Below the pieces are notes generated by a model that was not told where the DNA came from, did not search any database, and saw only the letters and a program-made list of their open reading frames with translations. A stretch of DNA of 64,000 nucleotides from Avibacterium gallinarum (lineage in GTDB: Bacteria; Pseudomonadota; Gammaproteobacteria; Enterobacterales; Pasteurellaceae), in assembly GCF_002921135.1 (NCBI RefSeq), contig NZ_PQVJ01000011.1:310001-374000 (forward strand), written 5' to 3'. Both the position numbers and the translations under genes were made by a program. Below are positions 8,511 to 18,374 of this stretch, in pieces; within the stretch, counting starts at the first letter, position 1, and the number at the start of each line of letters is the position of its first letter.

Positions 8511-9455
8511 TTACTTGAAATATTTAATATTTGCAGTTTTACGCAAGGCTTTCACCCAATCTTGTGAGGCTTCGCGCAGTTGTTGATTGACTAACTGCTC
8601 ATAGGCTTTTTGCATATAAGCATCACGAGTACGATCCCCTTGGCGAGTGTCAGTAACTTCTAAAATATGCCAGCCAAATTCTGTTTTAAATGGGGCAGAA
8701 ATGGTGCCTTTCTTCGTGGTTTGTACCATTTTAGCAAAGGGTGGTACATAGGTTTCTGGGAAAGCAAAGCCTAAACTGCCGCCATTCGCACCAGATAAAT
8801 AATCTTTAGAATATTTTAATGCGGCATCAGCAAAGGTAGTTTTATGCGCCAAAATATCCGCACGAATTTGAGTTAATTGCGCTTTCGCTTGCGCATCATT
8901 TAATAATGGGTTTAATTTCAATAGAATATGGCGAACTTGGTATTCTGTTCCAGTTACTTTTTTCTCTTTACCCTGTGCTTTCGCTTGATCAAGCAATTTT
9001 TGCCCAAGTTCTTGCACTTCTTCTCGGGTTACATCAACACTTTTACCAATCGCCTGATTGCGCACTTCCGACATTAATAATTGATTTGCGATCTGTTGGC
9101 GATATTGATGATAATTAATGCCTTGATAATCCAATACATCAAGGAGCTGTCCGTATGTCAAGCCATTGCGTGCCGCAATATCTTCCATTACGCGATCAAC
9201 TTGTGCGCTACTCACACTCACGCCAGAATCTTTAATGGCTTGATTAACTAAAATATCATCAATCACCGTATTTAATGCCACCTCGCGATTTGCTTCTGTA
9301 TTAGCTTTTTTACCTAAAGCAGTACGCACTTGGCTTTCTAAAATAGGGTTTCCATTCACAGTGGCAACCACGCGTTCTACAGCAAAGACATTCGCCGAAA
9401 GCGCAAATAATCCCACCAAACCTACTAAAATCGCTTTAAAATTAAATCCTTTCAT
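8511..9455 (-). CDS. surA: SurA, periplasmic chaperone and prolyl isomerase
   Basis: SurA escorts outer-membrane proteins through the periplasm to the BAM machine. From the ATG at 9455 (preceded by GGAA) the protein has 314 residues; an ATG three codons upstream is an alternative with a poorer binding site. A signal peptide ends near SANVFA, followed by the chaperone core starting VERVVATVNG, one parvulin domain at about residues 170-270 (EYQVRHILLKLNPLL ... FGWHILEV) and the C-terminal helix. Unlike the 428-residue E. coli protein with two parvulin domains, only one is present, as in H. influenzae. It is a single gene with its own terminator. Confidence 0.92.
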   Translation of the reverse strand: MKGFNFKAILVGLVGLFALSANVFAVERVVATVNGNPILESQVRTALGKKANTEANREVALNTVIDDILVNQAIKDSGVSVSSAQVDRVMEDIAARNGLTYGQLLDVLDYQGINYHQYRQQIANQLLMSEVRNQAIGKSVDVTREEVQELGQKLLDQAKAQGKEKKVTGTEYQVRHILLKLNPLLNDAQAKAQLTQIRADILAHKTTFADAALKYSKDYLSGANGGSLGFAFPETYVPPFAKMVQTTKKGTISAPFKTEFGWHILEVTDTRQGDRTRDAYMQKAYEQLVNQQLREASQDWVKALRKTANIKYFK

Positions 9456-9551
9456 ATTTTCCATTTATAAGTTCAAATTATTTTACGTTAGAGTGTCAAT
9501 TTGCCAAAAGGTTCATCGATTTAGTTTGATAAAACATTTTTTACACGACTT

Positions 9552-10094
9552 TTATTTTGATACCAGCGCCACTTCATAACATTGATCAAACTTCATTGTG
9601 CGAACTTGCACTTTTTCCGCACGACTGGTTGGCACATTTTTGCCGACATAATCGGCACGAATTGGCAATTCACGGTGTCCGCGATCCACAAAAATCACTA
9701 ATTCCACTTTTGCTGCTCGCCCAAAATCAATTAACGCATCTAACGCCGCTCGAATGGTGCGCCCTGTGAACAACACATCATCAACCAAAATTACAATTTT
9801 ATTTTGAATACTCACATAATTTGATGCACCGCTATATACTGGCGATTGACTTTGCGGCTCAACATATTCCAAATCATCGCGATAAAAGGTAATATCCAAA
9901 TCAAGGGAAGGCAGTTCTTTACCTGTTAAATCATTAATTTTACGCTTGATTAACTCTGCAATTTCCGCCCCACGGCGCTTAATTCCGACAATAATGAGGT
10001 CATTGAGATTTTGATGTTTTTCGATGATTTCGTGCGAAATTCGAGAAATAGTTCGCATAAATCGATCTTCATCAATCAGAATTTTTTCTGCCAT
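9552..10094 (-). CDS. pyrR: PyrR, uracil phosphoribosyltransferase / pyr regulator
   Basis: The 180-residue protein has the type I phosphoribosyltransferase fold, with the PRPP loop VILVDDVLFTGRT at residues 101-113 and the PyrR-type N-terminus MAEKILIDEDRF. In Bacillus PyrR binds pyr mRNA and causes attenuation; it also makes UMP from uracil. No pyr gene lies next to it here and I see no PyrR-type RNA leader, so in this organism only the salvage activity can be inferred safely. It stands alone between surA and purMN. Confidence 0.88.
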   Translation of the reverse strand: MAEKILIDEDRFMRTISRISHEIIEKHQNLNDLIIVGIKRRGAEIAELIKRKINDLTGKELPSLDLDITFYRDDLEYVEPQSQSPVYSGASNYVSIQNKIVILVDDVLFTGRTIRAALDALIDFGRAAKVELVIFVDRGHRELPIRADYVGKNVPTSRAEKVQVRTMKFDQCYEVALVSK

Positions 10095-10200
10095 TTATAA
10101 ATCCTAAAGAGTAACTAAGTTATGATGAGTTTTCGCTACTATACCAAAAATTCACAAAAAAATGACCGCACTTAATAAAATTCTTTCTCCGCCAGAATAA

Positions 10201-10230
10201 AGAAAAAGCACAAACTGAAGTTTGTGCTTT
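10201..10230 (-). terminator. Terminator of purMN
   Basis: The perfect 12-bp stem AAAGCACAAACT / AGTTTGTGCTTT with a very short loop is followed on the minus strand by TTTTTCTTTATT. It lies seven bases beyond the purN stop. Confidence 0.85.
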
Positions 10231-10236
10231 GTATCC

Positions 10237-10875
10237 TTAATCCATTGCATAACCTGCATTTGGCAGGCATTTGCCATCTAAATAGGCGCTGCCATTTTGA
10301 AGCGTTAAACGATCGGTAACAAACCATTTAATCACTAAAGGATAAATTTGCTGCTCTTGATATTTCACGCGCTGTTCAATATCACTGACTTCATCATCAG
10401 GAAAAATTGGCACTTTGGCTTGTAGCACGATCGCGCCACCGTCCACTTCTTCATTGACAAAATGCACCGTTGTACCGTGTTCTTGATCGCCCGCTTCCAA
10501 CGCACGTTGATAAGTGTGTAAGCCCGGATATTTCGGCAACAATGAGGGGTGAATGTTGAGAATTTTGCCTGCAAAACGTTGGGTAAATTCGGCAGTTAGG
10601 ATTTTCATATAGCCAGCTAGCACAATTAAATCCGCACCAAGCTCAGCAATATAATCACCGATAGCCTGATCCATTGCTAGATTATCGGCGTAATCTTTAC
10701 GCTCAAAAAGTGCGGTGGGAATTTCAGCCATTTTTGCGCGCTGTAAGCCATAAGCGTTTGCTTTATTGGCGATAACAGCACAAATTTGCGCAGGAATATC
10801 CCCCGCCTTGCAAGCATCAATAATGCTTTGCAAGGTTTGCCCTTCACCAGAAATCAGTACAACGATCTTTTTCAT
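10237..10875 (-). CDS. purN: Phosphoribosylglycinamide formyltransferase (GART)
   Basis: PurN transfers a formyl group from 10-formyltetrahydrofolate to GAR in the third step of purine synthesis. The 212-residue protein keeps the catalytic residues Asn107, His109 (ILNIHPSLLPKY) and Asp145 (NEEVDGG). Oddly, the N-terminal phosphate loop, usually G-x-G-(S/T)-N-L-Q, reads GEGQTLQ here, so the usual Ser/Thr-Asn pair is replaced by Gln-Thr. The start codon overlaps the purM stop by one base (TAATG), which couples translation; a terminator follows. Confidence 0.95.
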   Translation of the reverse strand: MKKIVVLISGEGQTLQSIIDACKAGDIPAQICAVIANKANAYGLQRAKMAEIPTALFERKDYADNLAMDQAIGDYIAELGADLIVLAGYMKILTAEFTQRFAGKILNIHPSLLPKYPGLHTYQRALEAGDQEHGTTVHFVNEEVDGGAIVLQAKVPIFPDDEVSDIEQRVKYQEQQIYPLVIKWFVTDRLTLQNGSAYLDGKCLPNAGYAMD

Positions 10876-11912
10876 TAACGAATAACAACCTGCTCTTCGC
10901 CTTCGCTCGCACTTTCAATGCGACCAATCTGCCACGCTTTTTCTCCTGCTTGTTGCAATAATGCCAACGCGGTTTCCACTTGATCCTGTGGCAAGGCGAT
11001 GATCATACCCACCCCGCAATTGAAGGTGCGATACATTTCATAGCGATCGATATTGCCCTGTTCTTGTAGCCAGTTAAAAATAGCAGGCCACTGCCAGCTT
11101 GATTCATCGATCACCGCTTTCACATTATGCGGTAACACGCGCGGGATATTTTCCCAGAAGCCACCGCCCGTTAAGTGAGAAATGGCGTGAACTGGCACGT
11201 GTTTGATTAATTGTAAAATGGATTTAACATAAATTTTGGTTGGCGCTAACACTTGATCGGCGAAAGGCTTGCCGTCTAATTCTGCGCTAGCAGGATCGAT
11301 ACCTGAACGCTCGATCACTTTGCGAATTAAGGAATAACCATTGGAATGTGCGCCACTTGAGCCTAATGCGATCAAGGCATCACCCACTTTCACTTGGCTG
11401 CCGTCAATAATTTCTGATTTTTCGACCACGCCCACGCAAAAACCCGCTAAATCATAATCACCTTGATGATACATTCCCGGCATTTCTGCGGTTTCACCGC
11501 CCACTAAGGCGCAACCTGATTGTTCACAACCGTTGGCAATGCCTTTAATCACGCTGGCTGCCACATCTACGTCTAATTTGCCTGTAGCATAATAATCTAG
11601 GAAAAATAGCGGTTCTGCTCCTTGCACCACTAAATCATTAACGCACATCGCCACCAAGTCAATGCCGATGGTATCGTGTTTATTTAAATCAATGGCAAGG
11701 CGTAATTTTGTGCCAACACCATCTGTGCCAGATACCAAAATTGGCTCTTTATACTTGCTCGGCAACGCACAAAGTGCGCCAAATCCGCCCAATCCACCAA
11801 TAACTTCAGGACGCGTGGTGCGTTTAACATCGGCTTCAATTTTTTCCACTAACGCGTTGCCTGCGTTAATATCCACACCCGCATCTTTGTAACTTAATGA
11901 TTGTTTGCTCAC
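10875..11912 (-). CDS. purM: Phosphoribosylformylglycinamidine cyclo-ligase (AIRS)
   Basis: PurM closes the imidazole ring, converting FGAM to AIR with ATP in purine synthesis. The 345-residue protein shows the AIRS start [18 protein letters not shown], the [10 protein letters not shown] glycine-rich signature and [13 protein letters not shown] near residue 250. It is the first gene of the purM-purN operon. Upstream lies a clear PurR box that overlaps the promoter, so it should be repressed when hypoxanthine or guanine is plentiful. Confidence 0.96.
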   Translation of the reverse strand: MSKQSLSYKDAGVDINAGNALVEKIEADVKRTTRPEVIGGLGGFGALCALPSKYKEPILVSGTDGVGTKLRLAIDLNKHDTIGIDLVAMCVNDLVVQGAEPLFFLDYYATGKLDVDVAASVIKGIANGCEQSGCALVGGETAEMPGMYHQGDYDLAGFCVGVVEKSEIIDGSQVKVGDALIALGSSGAHSNGYSLIRKVIERSGIDPASAELDGKPFADQVLAPTKIYVKSILQLIKHVPVHAISHLTGGGFWENIPRVLPHNVKAVIDESSWQWPAIFNWLQEQGNIDRYEMYRTFNCGVGMIIALPQDQVETALALLQQAGEKAWQIGRIESASEGEEQVVIR

Positions 11913-11953
11913 GATTTTTTCCTATATGACTTGAGTTACTGAAAATCGCGCGT

Positions 11954-11983
11954 ATTGTAGCACGCCTACGCAATCGTTTGCGA
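11954..11983 (-). promoter_or_regulatory. purM promoter with PurR operator
   Basis: The 16-base element ACGCAATCGTTTGCGA at 11968-11983 differs little from the PurR consensus ACGCAAACGTTTGCGT. On the minus strand it overlaps the -35 region and is followed 11 bases later by a TACAAT -10 box (11954-11959). PurR with hypoxanthine or guanine would block this promoter. Confidence 0.8.
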
Positions 11984-12145
11984 TAAATTTTATCGCGTCG
12001 CTTTATTTTCACTCTTTATGTAAAGCTGATTTTGTGGAACAGCTCACAAAATCGTCTTTTTTTGTTAGAAATCCCCATTCAAATATGCCAGAATGATTCT
12101 AACCTAATCAACGAGCGTTCTTCCTCAGAATGTAAGGAGGTCAAA

Positions 12146-12613
12146 ATGAAAAAATTAGGTTTATTGCTTAGCGTAATGCTACTTGCCGCTTGTTCTACTA
12201 CGCCTACTTCACCGCCCCCAGAAGTCAAACTCGTTCTGCCAACCTTAACCAAAGCAGGCTATTTCAAATTAGCGCCGAATGCAGAATATTATGTAGATAC
12301 CCAATCGGTTTGGGTGGATAACGAAGACAAGCACTTAATTCATTTTGATGTGGTAATTAATTCGGATAAAGGCTTATTCGTGTATAAAGAGCGCCCAGAA
12401 CTTTACGCGCGCTCCGTGCGTCAATACAAAATTCTTAACTGTAATACTTATCGTCTTACCCAAGTTAGAACGGATTACTACAGTGAATTTTGGGGCGATG
12501 GTATCCGCGCCGCCTTACGCAAACAACAACGACACACGGTAAAATTGCAAAAAAATTCCACCCTTTATGTGTTAGGGCAAGTGATGTGCGCCAATATGTA
12601 TCGAAAATGGTAA
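12146..12613 (+). CDS. Protein E-like surface adhesin lipoprotein
   Basis: The 155-residue product has a lipoprotein signal ending LLAAC with Cys16 lipidated. The body closely follows H. influenzae Protein E: YYVDTQSVWVDNED, DKGLFVY, then YARSVRQYKILNC and TQVRTDYYSEFWG, ending with a second cysteine in QVMCANMY. The two late cysteines probably form the known disulfide. In H. influenzae, Protein E binds vitronectin, laminin and hemin at the cell surface; those ligands are inferred here, not shown. A strong AAGGAGG lies before this ATG, so a GTG start 38 codons upstream is rejected. Terminated by an inverted USS pair. Confidence 0.88.
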   Translation: MKKLGLLLSVMLLAACSTTPTSPPPEVKLVLPTLTKAGYFKLAPNAEYYVDTQSVWVDNEDKHLIHFDVVINSDKGLFVYKERPELYARSVRQYKILNCNTYRLTQVRTDYYSEFWGDGIRAALRKQQRHTVKLQKNSTLYVLGQVMCANMYRKW

Positions 12614-12670
12614 GGCAATAAAAGTAAAATAAAAAAATTAGGGCTGGAAAAAGTCAAAAGAAGAAAAACA

Positions 12671-12709
12671 AAGTGTGGTGCAAATTTTCAGAATTTTTGC
12701 ACCGCACTT
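12671..12709. terminator. Inverted USS pair acting as two-way terminator
   Basis: AAGTGTGGTGCAAA and TTTTTGCACCGCACTT pair with one G-T wobble between two convergent genes (Protein E-like and TerC). One arm is a perfect uptake core, the other differs by one base. Confidence 0.7.
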
Positions 12710-12722
12710 CTTTATTCTAGCA

Positions 12723-13448
12723 TTATGGGCGTTTAATCAAACGCTTACGCATTTTGATATTGATCATTTCTACCACCACGGAGAAGCCCATTGCGAAGTA
12801 AATGTAGCCTTTTGGAATGTGGAAATCTAAGCCTTCACCAATTAATGCCACGCCCACTAAAATCAAGAACGAAAGAGCAAGTACTTTCAGCGTTGGGTGC
12901 GATTCCACAAAATCGCCAATCGGTTTGGCTGCTAGCATCATTACGCCGACGGCAATCACAATCGCCAAAATCATCACGCCAATTTCGCTTGCCATTCCCA
13001 CAGCGGTGATCACGGAATCCAGCGAGAATACAATATCTAAAATGGCAATTTGAATGAGTACGCTGAAAAAATTCACTTTTTTTGCCGCACTTTGGTCTTC
13101 GCCCTCTTCTTCTGGCGTCATTGCGTGATGAATTTCGTGGGTGCTTTTCGCCACCAAAAATAATCCGCCCACGATTAAAATAAGATCACGTCCTGAAATT
13201 TGTTGCGAGAAAACCTCAAATAACGGCTCAGTGAGTTTCATTAACCAAGAAAGGGAAAGCAACAATAAAATACGCGTAGCCATTGCCAAGCCTAAGCCGA
13301 TAATTCGCCCTGATTGACGTTGTTGGGCTGGCAAACGCCCGACTAAAATACTGATAAAAATGATGTTATCAATGCCCAACACAATTTCTAATGCGGTTAG
13401 GGTAAATAAAGCCACCCAGGCTTCGGGGCTGGCGATCCAGTCAAACAT
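12723..13448 (-). CDS. TerC-family integral membrane protein
   Basis: The 241-residue protein has about seven hydrophobic segments and the TerC hallmark acidic motif in a membrane segment, ALEIVLGIDNIIFIS, with a second copy ILDIVFSLDSVITAVG in the other half. Members of this group are linked to metal ion export or metal loading of membrane proteins; E. coli Alx and YgdQ are relatives, and the substrate here is not known. The ATG at 13448 has AAGGAAC ahead of it and is preferred to an upstream start 12 codons earlier. It lies 70 bases after mutH and may share its transcript. Confidence 0.87.
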   Translation of the reverse strand: MFDWIASPEAWVALFTLTALEIVLGIDNIIFISILVGRLPAQQRQSGRIIGLGLAMATRILLLLSLSWLMKLTEPLFEVFSQQISGRDLILIVGGLFLVAKSTHEIHHAMTPEEEGEDQSAAKKVNFFSVLIQIAILDIVFSLDSVITAVGMASEIGVMILAIVIAVGVMMLAAKPIGDFVESHPTLKVLALSFLILVGVALIGEGLDFHIPKGYIYFAMGFSVVVEMINIKMRKRLIKRP

Positions 13449-13518
13449 AATAAGTTCCTTATAGATTAAATCTAAAGCGAACAATGATATAGATTTCTGG
13501 CTTTAATGGAAAGGAAAA

Positions 13519-14187
13519 TCAGCCATTTTGCTGAAATTGTTGCAGGATTTCGTGGGTGAAATTTTTGCATAAATAAAAGCCGAGCGGTAAGGTGTCAATC
13601 ACCTCGCCATTTCGCCCAATGCCTTTGGTTAGCGATTTACTATTTGCGCCTTTAGGGCGAAGTTGTAGCACTTCACCAAGGCGTGCGGTAATTTCATCAA
13701 GCCGACCAAATACGATATATTCCATTAATTCTTCCCAATCTTGCTGCAAACGTTGCTCTTGTTCGGGCGAGGGCTGCCATAAAATAGGCTGCCCAATATG
13801 ACGTTCGGCAAGGGGAATGGTGCGTTCACCCTCAATGGGAATCCACAGCACTTTGGATAATTTATGGCGAACGTGAGAAGATTGCCAAGTGATTCCGCTA
13901 TTTTGAATCAGCGGCGCAAGGCTGACGAAGGTGGTTTCAAGGGGCTTTCCTTGACGATTAATGGGAATGGTTTTGAGCTCAATGCCAAGATGGGCAAAAT
14001 CTTGTTCCGCTTTGCTCCCAGCAGTTGCACCCAAGGCAGTTTCCAGCAACATTCCCACCCAGCCTTTATCCCGTTTCAAATTGGGCGGCACAGACATATT
14101 CAACTCCTTGGCGACTTCACCAAAAGTGAGTCCCGCCAGCGATCGCGCAAGGGAGAGTAGAGCTTGTTCGGAATTTGGGCTATTCAT
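13519..14187 (-). CDS. mutH: MutH, methyl-directed mismatch repair endonuclease
   Basis: MutH nicks the unmethylated strand at hemimethylated GATC after MutS and MutL mark a mismatch. The 222-residue protein keeps the active-site residues: Glu49 in LLETALG, Asp63 in EQDF, then Glu70 and Lys72 in GIELKT, corresponding to E56, D70, E77 and K79 of the E. coli enzyme. The C-terminal arm ([10 protein letters not shown]) is also present. Its presence implies Dam methylation elsewhere in the genome. ogt lies 30 bases upstream, with a USS in the gap, so both DNA repair genes are probably cotranscribed. Confidence 0.95.
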   Translation of the reverse strand: MNSPNSEQALLSLARSLAGLTFGEVAKELNMSVPPNLKRDKGWVGMLLETALGATAGSKAEQDFAHLGIELKTIPINRQGKPLETTFVSLAPLIQNSGITWQSSHVRHKLSKVLWIPIEGERTIPLAERHIGQPILWQPSPEQEQRLQQDWEELMEYIVFGRLDEITARLGEVLQLRPKGANSKSLTKGIGRNGEVIDTLPLGFYLCKNFTHEILQQFQQNG

Positions 14188-14217
14188 AAAGTGCGGTGCT
14201 TTTTTATCAAGTTTTTG

Positions 14218-14757
14218 TTAGCGTTGATACTTTTTCAATAATTTCTGTTTGACGTATTCCACGCCTTTATCCACATAAGCAATATTTTCTAACTGTAACA
14301 AATGGCGTTTGGCAGGCAATCCACCGCCAAATCCCGTTAGCTGACGTGTTTTTCCTAACACGCGATGGCAAGGAATAATGATGCTAATTGGATTACTCCC
14401 CACCGCACCACCCACGGCGCGCACCGCTTTCGGTTTGTTAATGCGATTGGCTAACTCGCCATAACTTGTGGTTTCACCATAAGCAATTTGGCAAAGCTGC
14501 TGCCAAATGCTTTGCTGAAAAGGCGTGCCTTGTGGATTCAGCGGAATCCCTGCAAAATCTTCTTTTTCACCATTAAAATAACGGGTTAATGCCGCCGAAA
14601 CTTGCGCAAAGAGCGGGTGATTTTCCTGTAAAATCCATTTTGGATTTGGCGCAATTTGCTCCGCTTCTAAATCCAAATTGGTTAATTTGTTATCTTGGCT
14701 AATCATCAATAACCGCCCGATTGGTGATGAGTAGTAGCAATAATAGATCTCGCTCAT
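14218..14757 (-). CDS. ogt: Methylated-DNA-[protein]-cysteine methyltransferase
   Basis: This 179-residue suicide enzyme takes methyl groups from O6-methylguanine onto Cys130 in the motif SIIIPCHRVLGK. The helix-turn-helix DNA-reading part GETTSYGELANRI and the arginine finger region RAVGGAVGSNP precede it, and GFGGGLPAKRHLL follows, all in the usual order. The N-terminal ribonuclease-H-like half is complete. It starts a leftward ogt-mutH-terC group. Confidence 0.93.
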   Translation of the reverse strand: MSEIYYCYYSSPIGRLLMISQDNKLTNLDLEAEQIAPNPKWILQENHPLFAQVSAALTRYFNGEKEDFAGIPLNPQGTPFQQSIWQQLCQIAYGETTSYGELANRINKPKAVRAVGGAVGSNPISIIIPCHRVLGKTRQLTGFGGGLPAKRHLLQLENIAYVDKGVEYVKQKLLKKYQR

Positions 14758-14840
14758 TGATATCCCTCATAAAAAATTAATGAAAAACCGACCGCACTTT
14801 ATCTAAATAGATGAAATGATTTCCACCATTATCGGCATGA

Positions 14841-14870
14841 ACAAAAAAGCCTATCACAGAGGATAGGCTT
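14841..14870 (-). terminator. Terminator after the ompP1/fadL gene
   Basis: Stem AAGCCTATC / GATAGGCTT followed on the minus strand by TTTTTTG. It separates the porin gene from ogt. Confidence 0.8.
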
Positions 14871-14908
14871 ATTATAGTGAAATTAGGGTAAATTCCTAGT
14901 CAGTCAAA

Positions 14909-16255
14909 TTAGAAACTGTAATTTAGATTTAAACCGTAGAGGTTGGCACTGGATTTGGAGATATAATCCGCTTCAATTTTGATCGTGCCTTTCACATAAT
15001 CTTCAGTAAAGTGAACTTTTTTACCGCGTAAGTGAGCAAAACCAAAATCAACCGAGAGATTTGGTGTAAATGCATAAGTTGCTCCTAAGCTATACCAAGT
15101 TCTGTTTGTATCAGGAATAGCTGCCGTTGCTTCGCCCGCTGCTTTGTCATAAGCAACACCCGCACGCAAGAGCAGTTGTTCATTCACTTTATAAGTACCA
15201 CCTAATGCAAAGCGTGAAGCATTGCGGTAATTAAGATCCTTATGGAACGCTTCGCTTCCATTATCAAATGTTGCATGTAAGCTTTGTAAACGGCTCCATT
15301 TAGTGCGTTTGTAGCTATAATGCAATGCAAAATCATCCGTGAATTGGTGAAAGCCAGAGAACTCCCAGTAGCTAGGCAAATGTAAAGTCAGTCCACCCAC
15401 TCCCGTTTGACTATTACCAATAGCGGCTCTATCTTTAAAATCAATATCAACCTTAGAATGATAAGCAAAACCAAGACGATGAGCTTCGTTAAATTCGTAA
15501 ACTAAGCCCGCATTCCAACCAAGCCCCCAGGCATTTTTATCTTGTAAACGAACAACTGATGTGGTTTTCGCCATCGCGTTACTTTGTGCGGTAACCACCG
15601 CAGCAAATGATGAACGTGCCGCAGTTAAGATCTGTGAATATTTTTCTAAGGCATCATCAAGAACCCCAGCATTACGTTCAAGTTTGGCTTTTGCATAAAC
15701 CGCATTTAGCCCTGCACCGAAACTTAACCCTTGTGTTACACGATATGCACCACTTAAATTTAAATTAATGGTCGTTAGATCTGTTTTTCCACCAAAAATG
15801 CCGCCATTATAATCTGAGCTATATTCGCTTTTTAAACCAAAATTAACGTTCATTCCGGCTCCAATCGCAAATTTATCGTTTATTGGCGCAACAAAATACA
15901 TATTTGGTACAAATGCCCCCGGAACCACATTGTTATTAGCTAAGCTTCCTTGCGCAACCTGTGCAGAAGTAGTATTTAGAGCAGCTGTCGCGGTTACCGT
16001 ACCATCAACACGAATTTTAGAATCCACATAAACCCCACCCACGCTAAATTGGTTGGTTTTAAATAAAGTCATTAAAGCTGGGTTGGTTGCCACCACAGAG
16101 GCGTTATCAGCAATGGCTGCTTCACCAGCATAGGCACGGCCTAAACCTGAGCTTGAAACTTCTGCTAATTGGAATGCTGCTGCCTGTGCACCTCCTGCAA
16201 CAGCTAATAATGCAGAAGAAAGTAATGTTCTTGAAAAAATTGTTGTTTTAGTCAT
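14909..16255 (-). CDS. fadL: Outer-membrane protein P1 / FadL family transporter
   Basis: The 448-residue protein has a signal peptide that ends near AGGAQA, then AAFQLAEVSSSGLGRAYAGEAA, the FadL-family N-terminus that forms the hatch in the barrel, with NPALM soon after. The rest alternates short beta strands and ends LNLNYSF, with the terminal Phe needed for BAM recognition. FadL proteins carry long-chain fatty acids or other hydrophobic compounds through the outer membrane; in Haemophilus the homologue is major protein P1. Residues about 185-235 (from RNAGVLDDALEKY) form a long insertion rich in Ala and Ser, probably a surface loop. mutH-ogt-ompP1 is the H. influenzae order. Confidence 0.92.
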   Translation of the reverse strand: MTKTTIFSRTLLSSALLAVAGGAQAAAFQLAEVSSSGLGRAYAGEAAIADNASVVATNPALMTLFKTNQFSVGGVYVDSKIRVDGTVTATAALNTTSAQVAQGSLANNNVVPGAFVPNMYFVAPINDKFAIGAGMNVNFGLKSEYSSDYNGGIFGGKTDLTTINLNLSGAYRVTQGLSFGAGLNAVYAKAKLERNAGVLDDALEKYSQILTAARSSFAAVVTAQSNAMAKTTSVVRLQDKNAWGLGWNAGLVYEFNEAHRLGFAYHSKVDIDFKDRAAIGNSQTGVGGLTLHLPSYWEFSGFHQFTDDFALHYSYKRTKWSRLQSLHATFDNGSEAFHKDLNYRNASRFALGGTYKVNEQLLLRAGVAYDKAAGEATAAIPDTNRTWYSLGATYAFTPNLSVDFGFAHLRGKKVHFTEDYVKGTIKIEADYISKSSANLYGLNLNYSF

Positions 16256-16451
16256 TTGTAACCTTTTTTCGATTAAATTGATAAAAATTGATTAGAAAAG
16301 CTGCTGGATTATAAAGAAAGCACTACACTAGTGCAAACAAATTTAGCCTAACTAATCAGAGTTCAGACCAGTTGAAAAATATAAAAAGAAAACAAAGGGA
16401 TAATAAGCAGCCAGTTCATCGCAAACTTAGCTGTTATATCAAAAATAAGAA

Positions 16452-16480
16452 TAAAAAAATGCCCAGCTAAGCCGGGCATT
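16452..16480 (-). terminator. Terminator of the YidE-type gene
   Basis: AATGCCC and GGGCATT pair around a short loop, followed on the minus strand by a run of seven T. It lies just past the transporter stop. Confidence 0.85.
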
Positions 16481-16505
16481 GATAAATTACTAAATGTGAG
16501 AAAAG

Positions 16506-18164
16506 TTAGAAAAAAGACCACAATAAAATGGCTAATAACTGTGATGAGAGTATCCGCAAGAACATCACCAATGGATAAACGGTGGCGTAAGAAAGTGCGG
16601 CAATTCCGCTGTCTTCTTTAATCGCATTGGCAAAGGCAAGCGCAGGGGGATCTGTCATTGAGCCTGCAAGTAAACCACATAAAGACAGGTAGTTAAGTTT
16701 TAGGTATAAACGCGCAAACAGCCCCACCGCCATTAATGGGAAGAAGGTGATGATAATGCCATAGCCCATCCATTCAAGCCCAGAACCATTTACTAGGGTA
16801 TCCACAAAGTTACCGCCTGATTTTAGCCCTACAACCGCAAGGAATAAAACAATGCCAATTTCGCGTAACGCTAAGTTAGCACTTGGTGGCATAAACCAGT
16901 AAAGTTTTCCAATGCTCCCTATTCTTGCCAAAATCAGCGCAACAACAAGCGGCCCACCAGCTAAACCCAGTTTTAGCGCCACAGAAAGGCCCGGAATATA
17001 AAAAGGAATTGAGCCGACTAACACCCCTAAGCCAATCCCAATAAAAACAGGGAGCATTTGCACTTGTTGCAATTTTTGCTGTGCGTTACCAATTAAGGCA
17101 ATGGCGTTATCAATCATATCAGCGCGTCCGACAATGTGTAGCACATCACCAAATTGCAAGCTCGTATTTGCACTTGGTACAAGTTCCACCCCAGCACGGT
17201 TTAACCGAGAAATCACCACACCATATTTTTGATGAATACCCAAAGATTTAATGCGTTTTCCCAAGACTTTTTCATTGGTTACCACAATGCGCTCAGAACG
17301 AAGATCACCAGTGAGCGTTGAACGTGGCACATCCACTTCTTCACCAATCACGAGTTTCATTTTTCTTAATGTATGCGCTTCCCCTACTAAATGGAGCAAA
17401 TCATCAAGAAAAATTTCGGTGTCTGCATTCGGCACGCTTACGTTATCACCACGTTTTAAGCGAGAGCAAACCACCTCTTTGCTTTCAAACCCCGGGATTT
17501 CAATTAGCGGCAAGCCGTTAAGATTTGGGTTGGTTACGCGCACATTCATTGAACGCAAACTTTCCTTATCCTGACCGCTTTCGCGTTGGAAATTGGCGTC
17601 CTCTTCTTCCACTTTTATTTTAAAAAACAACCGCACTAACCACATTGTGAGTAAAATCCCACAAATCCCAAAAGGGTAAGCTACGGCATAAGCCATACCC
17701 ATATTACTGGTGGTATGGCTCATTCCCAATTCAGCAAGAATTTGTTGCCCTGCCCCTAAAGATGGAGTATTAGTTACCGCCCCAGAATAAACCCCAAGAA
17801 TAATATCAAGTGGCACATCAGCGGCTTTATATAACACAACCACACTGGCTGCCCCAAGTAATACGATGAGTACCGCTAACCCATTGAGTTTTAAGCCTGA
17901 TTCTCGTAATGAGGCAAAAAAACCCGGCCCTACTTGAATACCAATCGTATAAACAAATAAGATCAAGCCAAATTCTTGAATAAAATGTAGCGTATGTGCA
18001 TCTAAATGCACGCCATATTGGTTGGTAAAATGGGCAACAATGATCCCCCCAAACAATACCCCCCCAATACCGAGCCCTACGCCACGAATTTTAAAATGAC
18101 CGATCCATAATCCGACCACCGCAACGAGGGCTAAAATGCTAATCGTAACTGCAATATCACTCAT
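16506..18164 (-). CDS. yidE: YidE/AspT-family transporter with two RCK_C domains
   Basis: The 552-residue membrane protein has two blocks of about five or six hydrophobic segments around a soluble middle. The middle (about residues 195-365) contains two TrkA-C/RCK_C modules, seen as paired segments [17 protein letters not shown] and [18 protein letters not shown]. The motif [18 protein letters not shown] in the first half and [12 protein letters not shown] in the second are the family signatures. AspT relatives exchange aspartate for alanine; the substrate of the YidE branch is not known to me. GAGG precedes the ATG. It is divergent from the ABC gene at 18375, as HI0035 and HI0036 are in H. 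influenzae. Confidence 0.88.
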   Translation of the reverse strand: MSDIAVTISILALVAVVGLWIGHFKIRGVGLGIGGVLFGGIIVAHFTNQYGVHLDAHTLHFIQEFGLILFVYTIGIQVGPGFFASLRESGLKLNGLAVLIVLLGAASVVVLYKAADVPLDIILGVYSGAVTNTPSLGAGQQILAELGMSHTTSNMGMAYAVAYPFGICGILLTMWLVRLFFKIKVEEEDANFQRESGQDKESLRSMNVRVTNPNLNGLPLIEIPGFESKEVVCSRLKRGDNVSVPNADTEIFLDDLLHLVGEAHTLRKMKLVIGEEVDVPRSTLTGDLRSERIVVTNEKVLGKRIKSLGIHQKYGVVISRLNRAGVELVPSANTSLQFGDVLHIVGRADMIDNAIALIGNAQQKLQQVQMLPVFIGIGLGVLVGSIPFYIPGLSVALKLGLAGGPLVVALILARIGSIGKLYWFMPPSANLALREIGIVLFLAVVGLKSGGNFVDTLVNGSGLEWMGYGIIITFFPLMAVGLFARLYLKLNYLSLCGLLAGSMTDPPALAFANAIKEDSGIAALSYATVYPLVMFLRILSSQLLAILLWSFF

Positions 18165-18374
18165 AACAACCTCAAAAATTTAATTTAACTAAAAAAATTA
18201 TAGCAATCTCCAGATAGAAAGAATAAATTAAAGTCCAAAAATTTAATCTACATCACATTTTTCTTGCTTACCGCATTAATTTCTTTAACAATCTTTGAAC
18301 AAATTTCTCATTCTGCTATCTAAACAACACGATTAACTATTTTCTTTTCTATCAACTCATTACTCGGAAATATT

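Noticed and set aside
12032-12145. GTG-start extension of the Protein E-like gene (38 codons)
   Set aside because: The inner ATG has AAGGAGG at good spacing and starts a proper lipoprotein signal.
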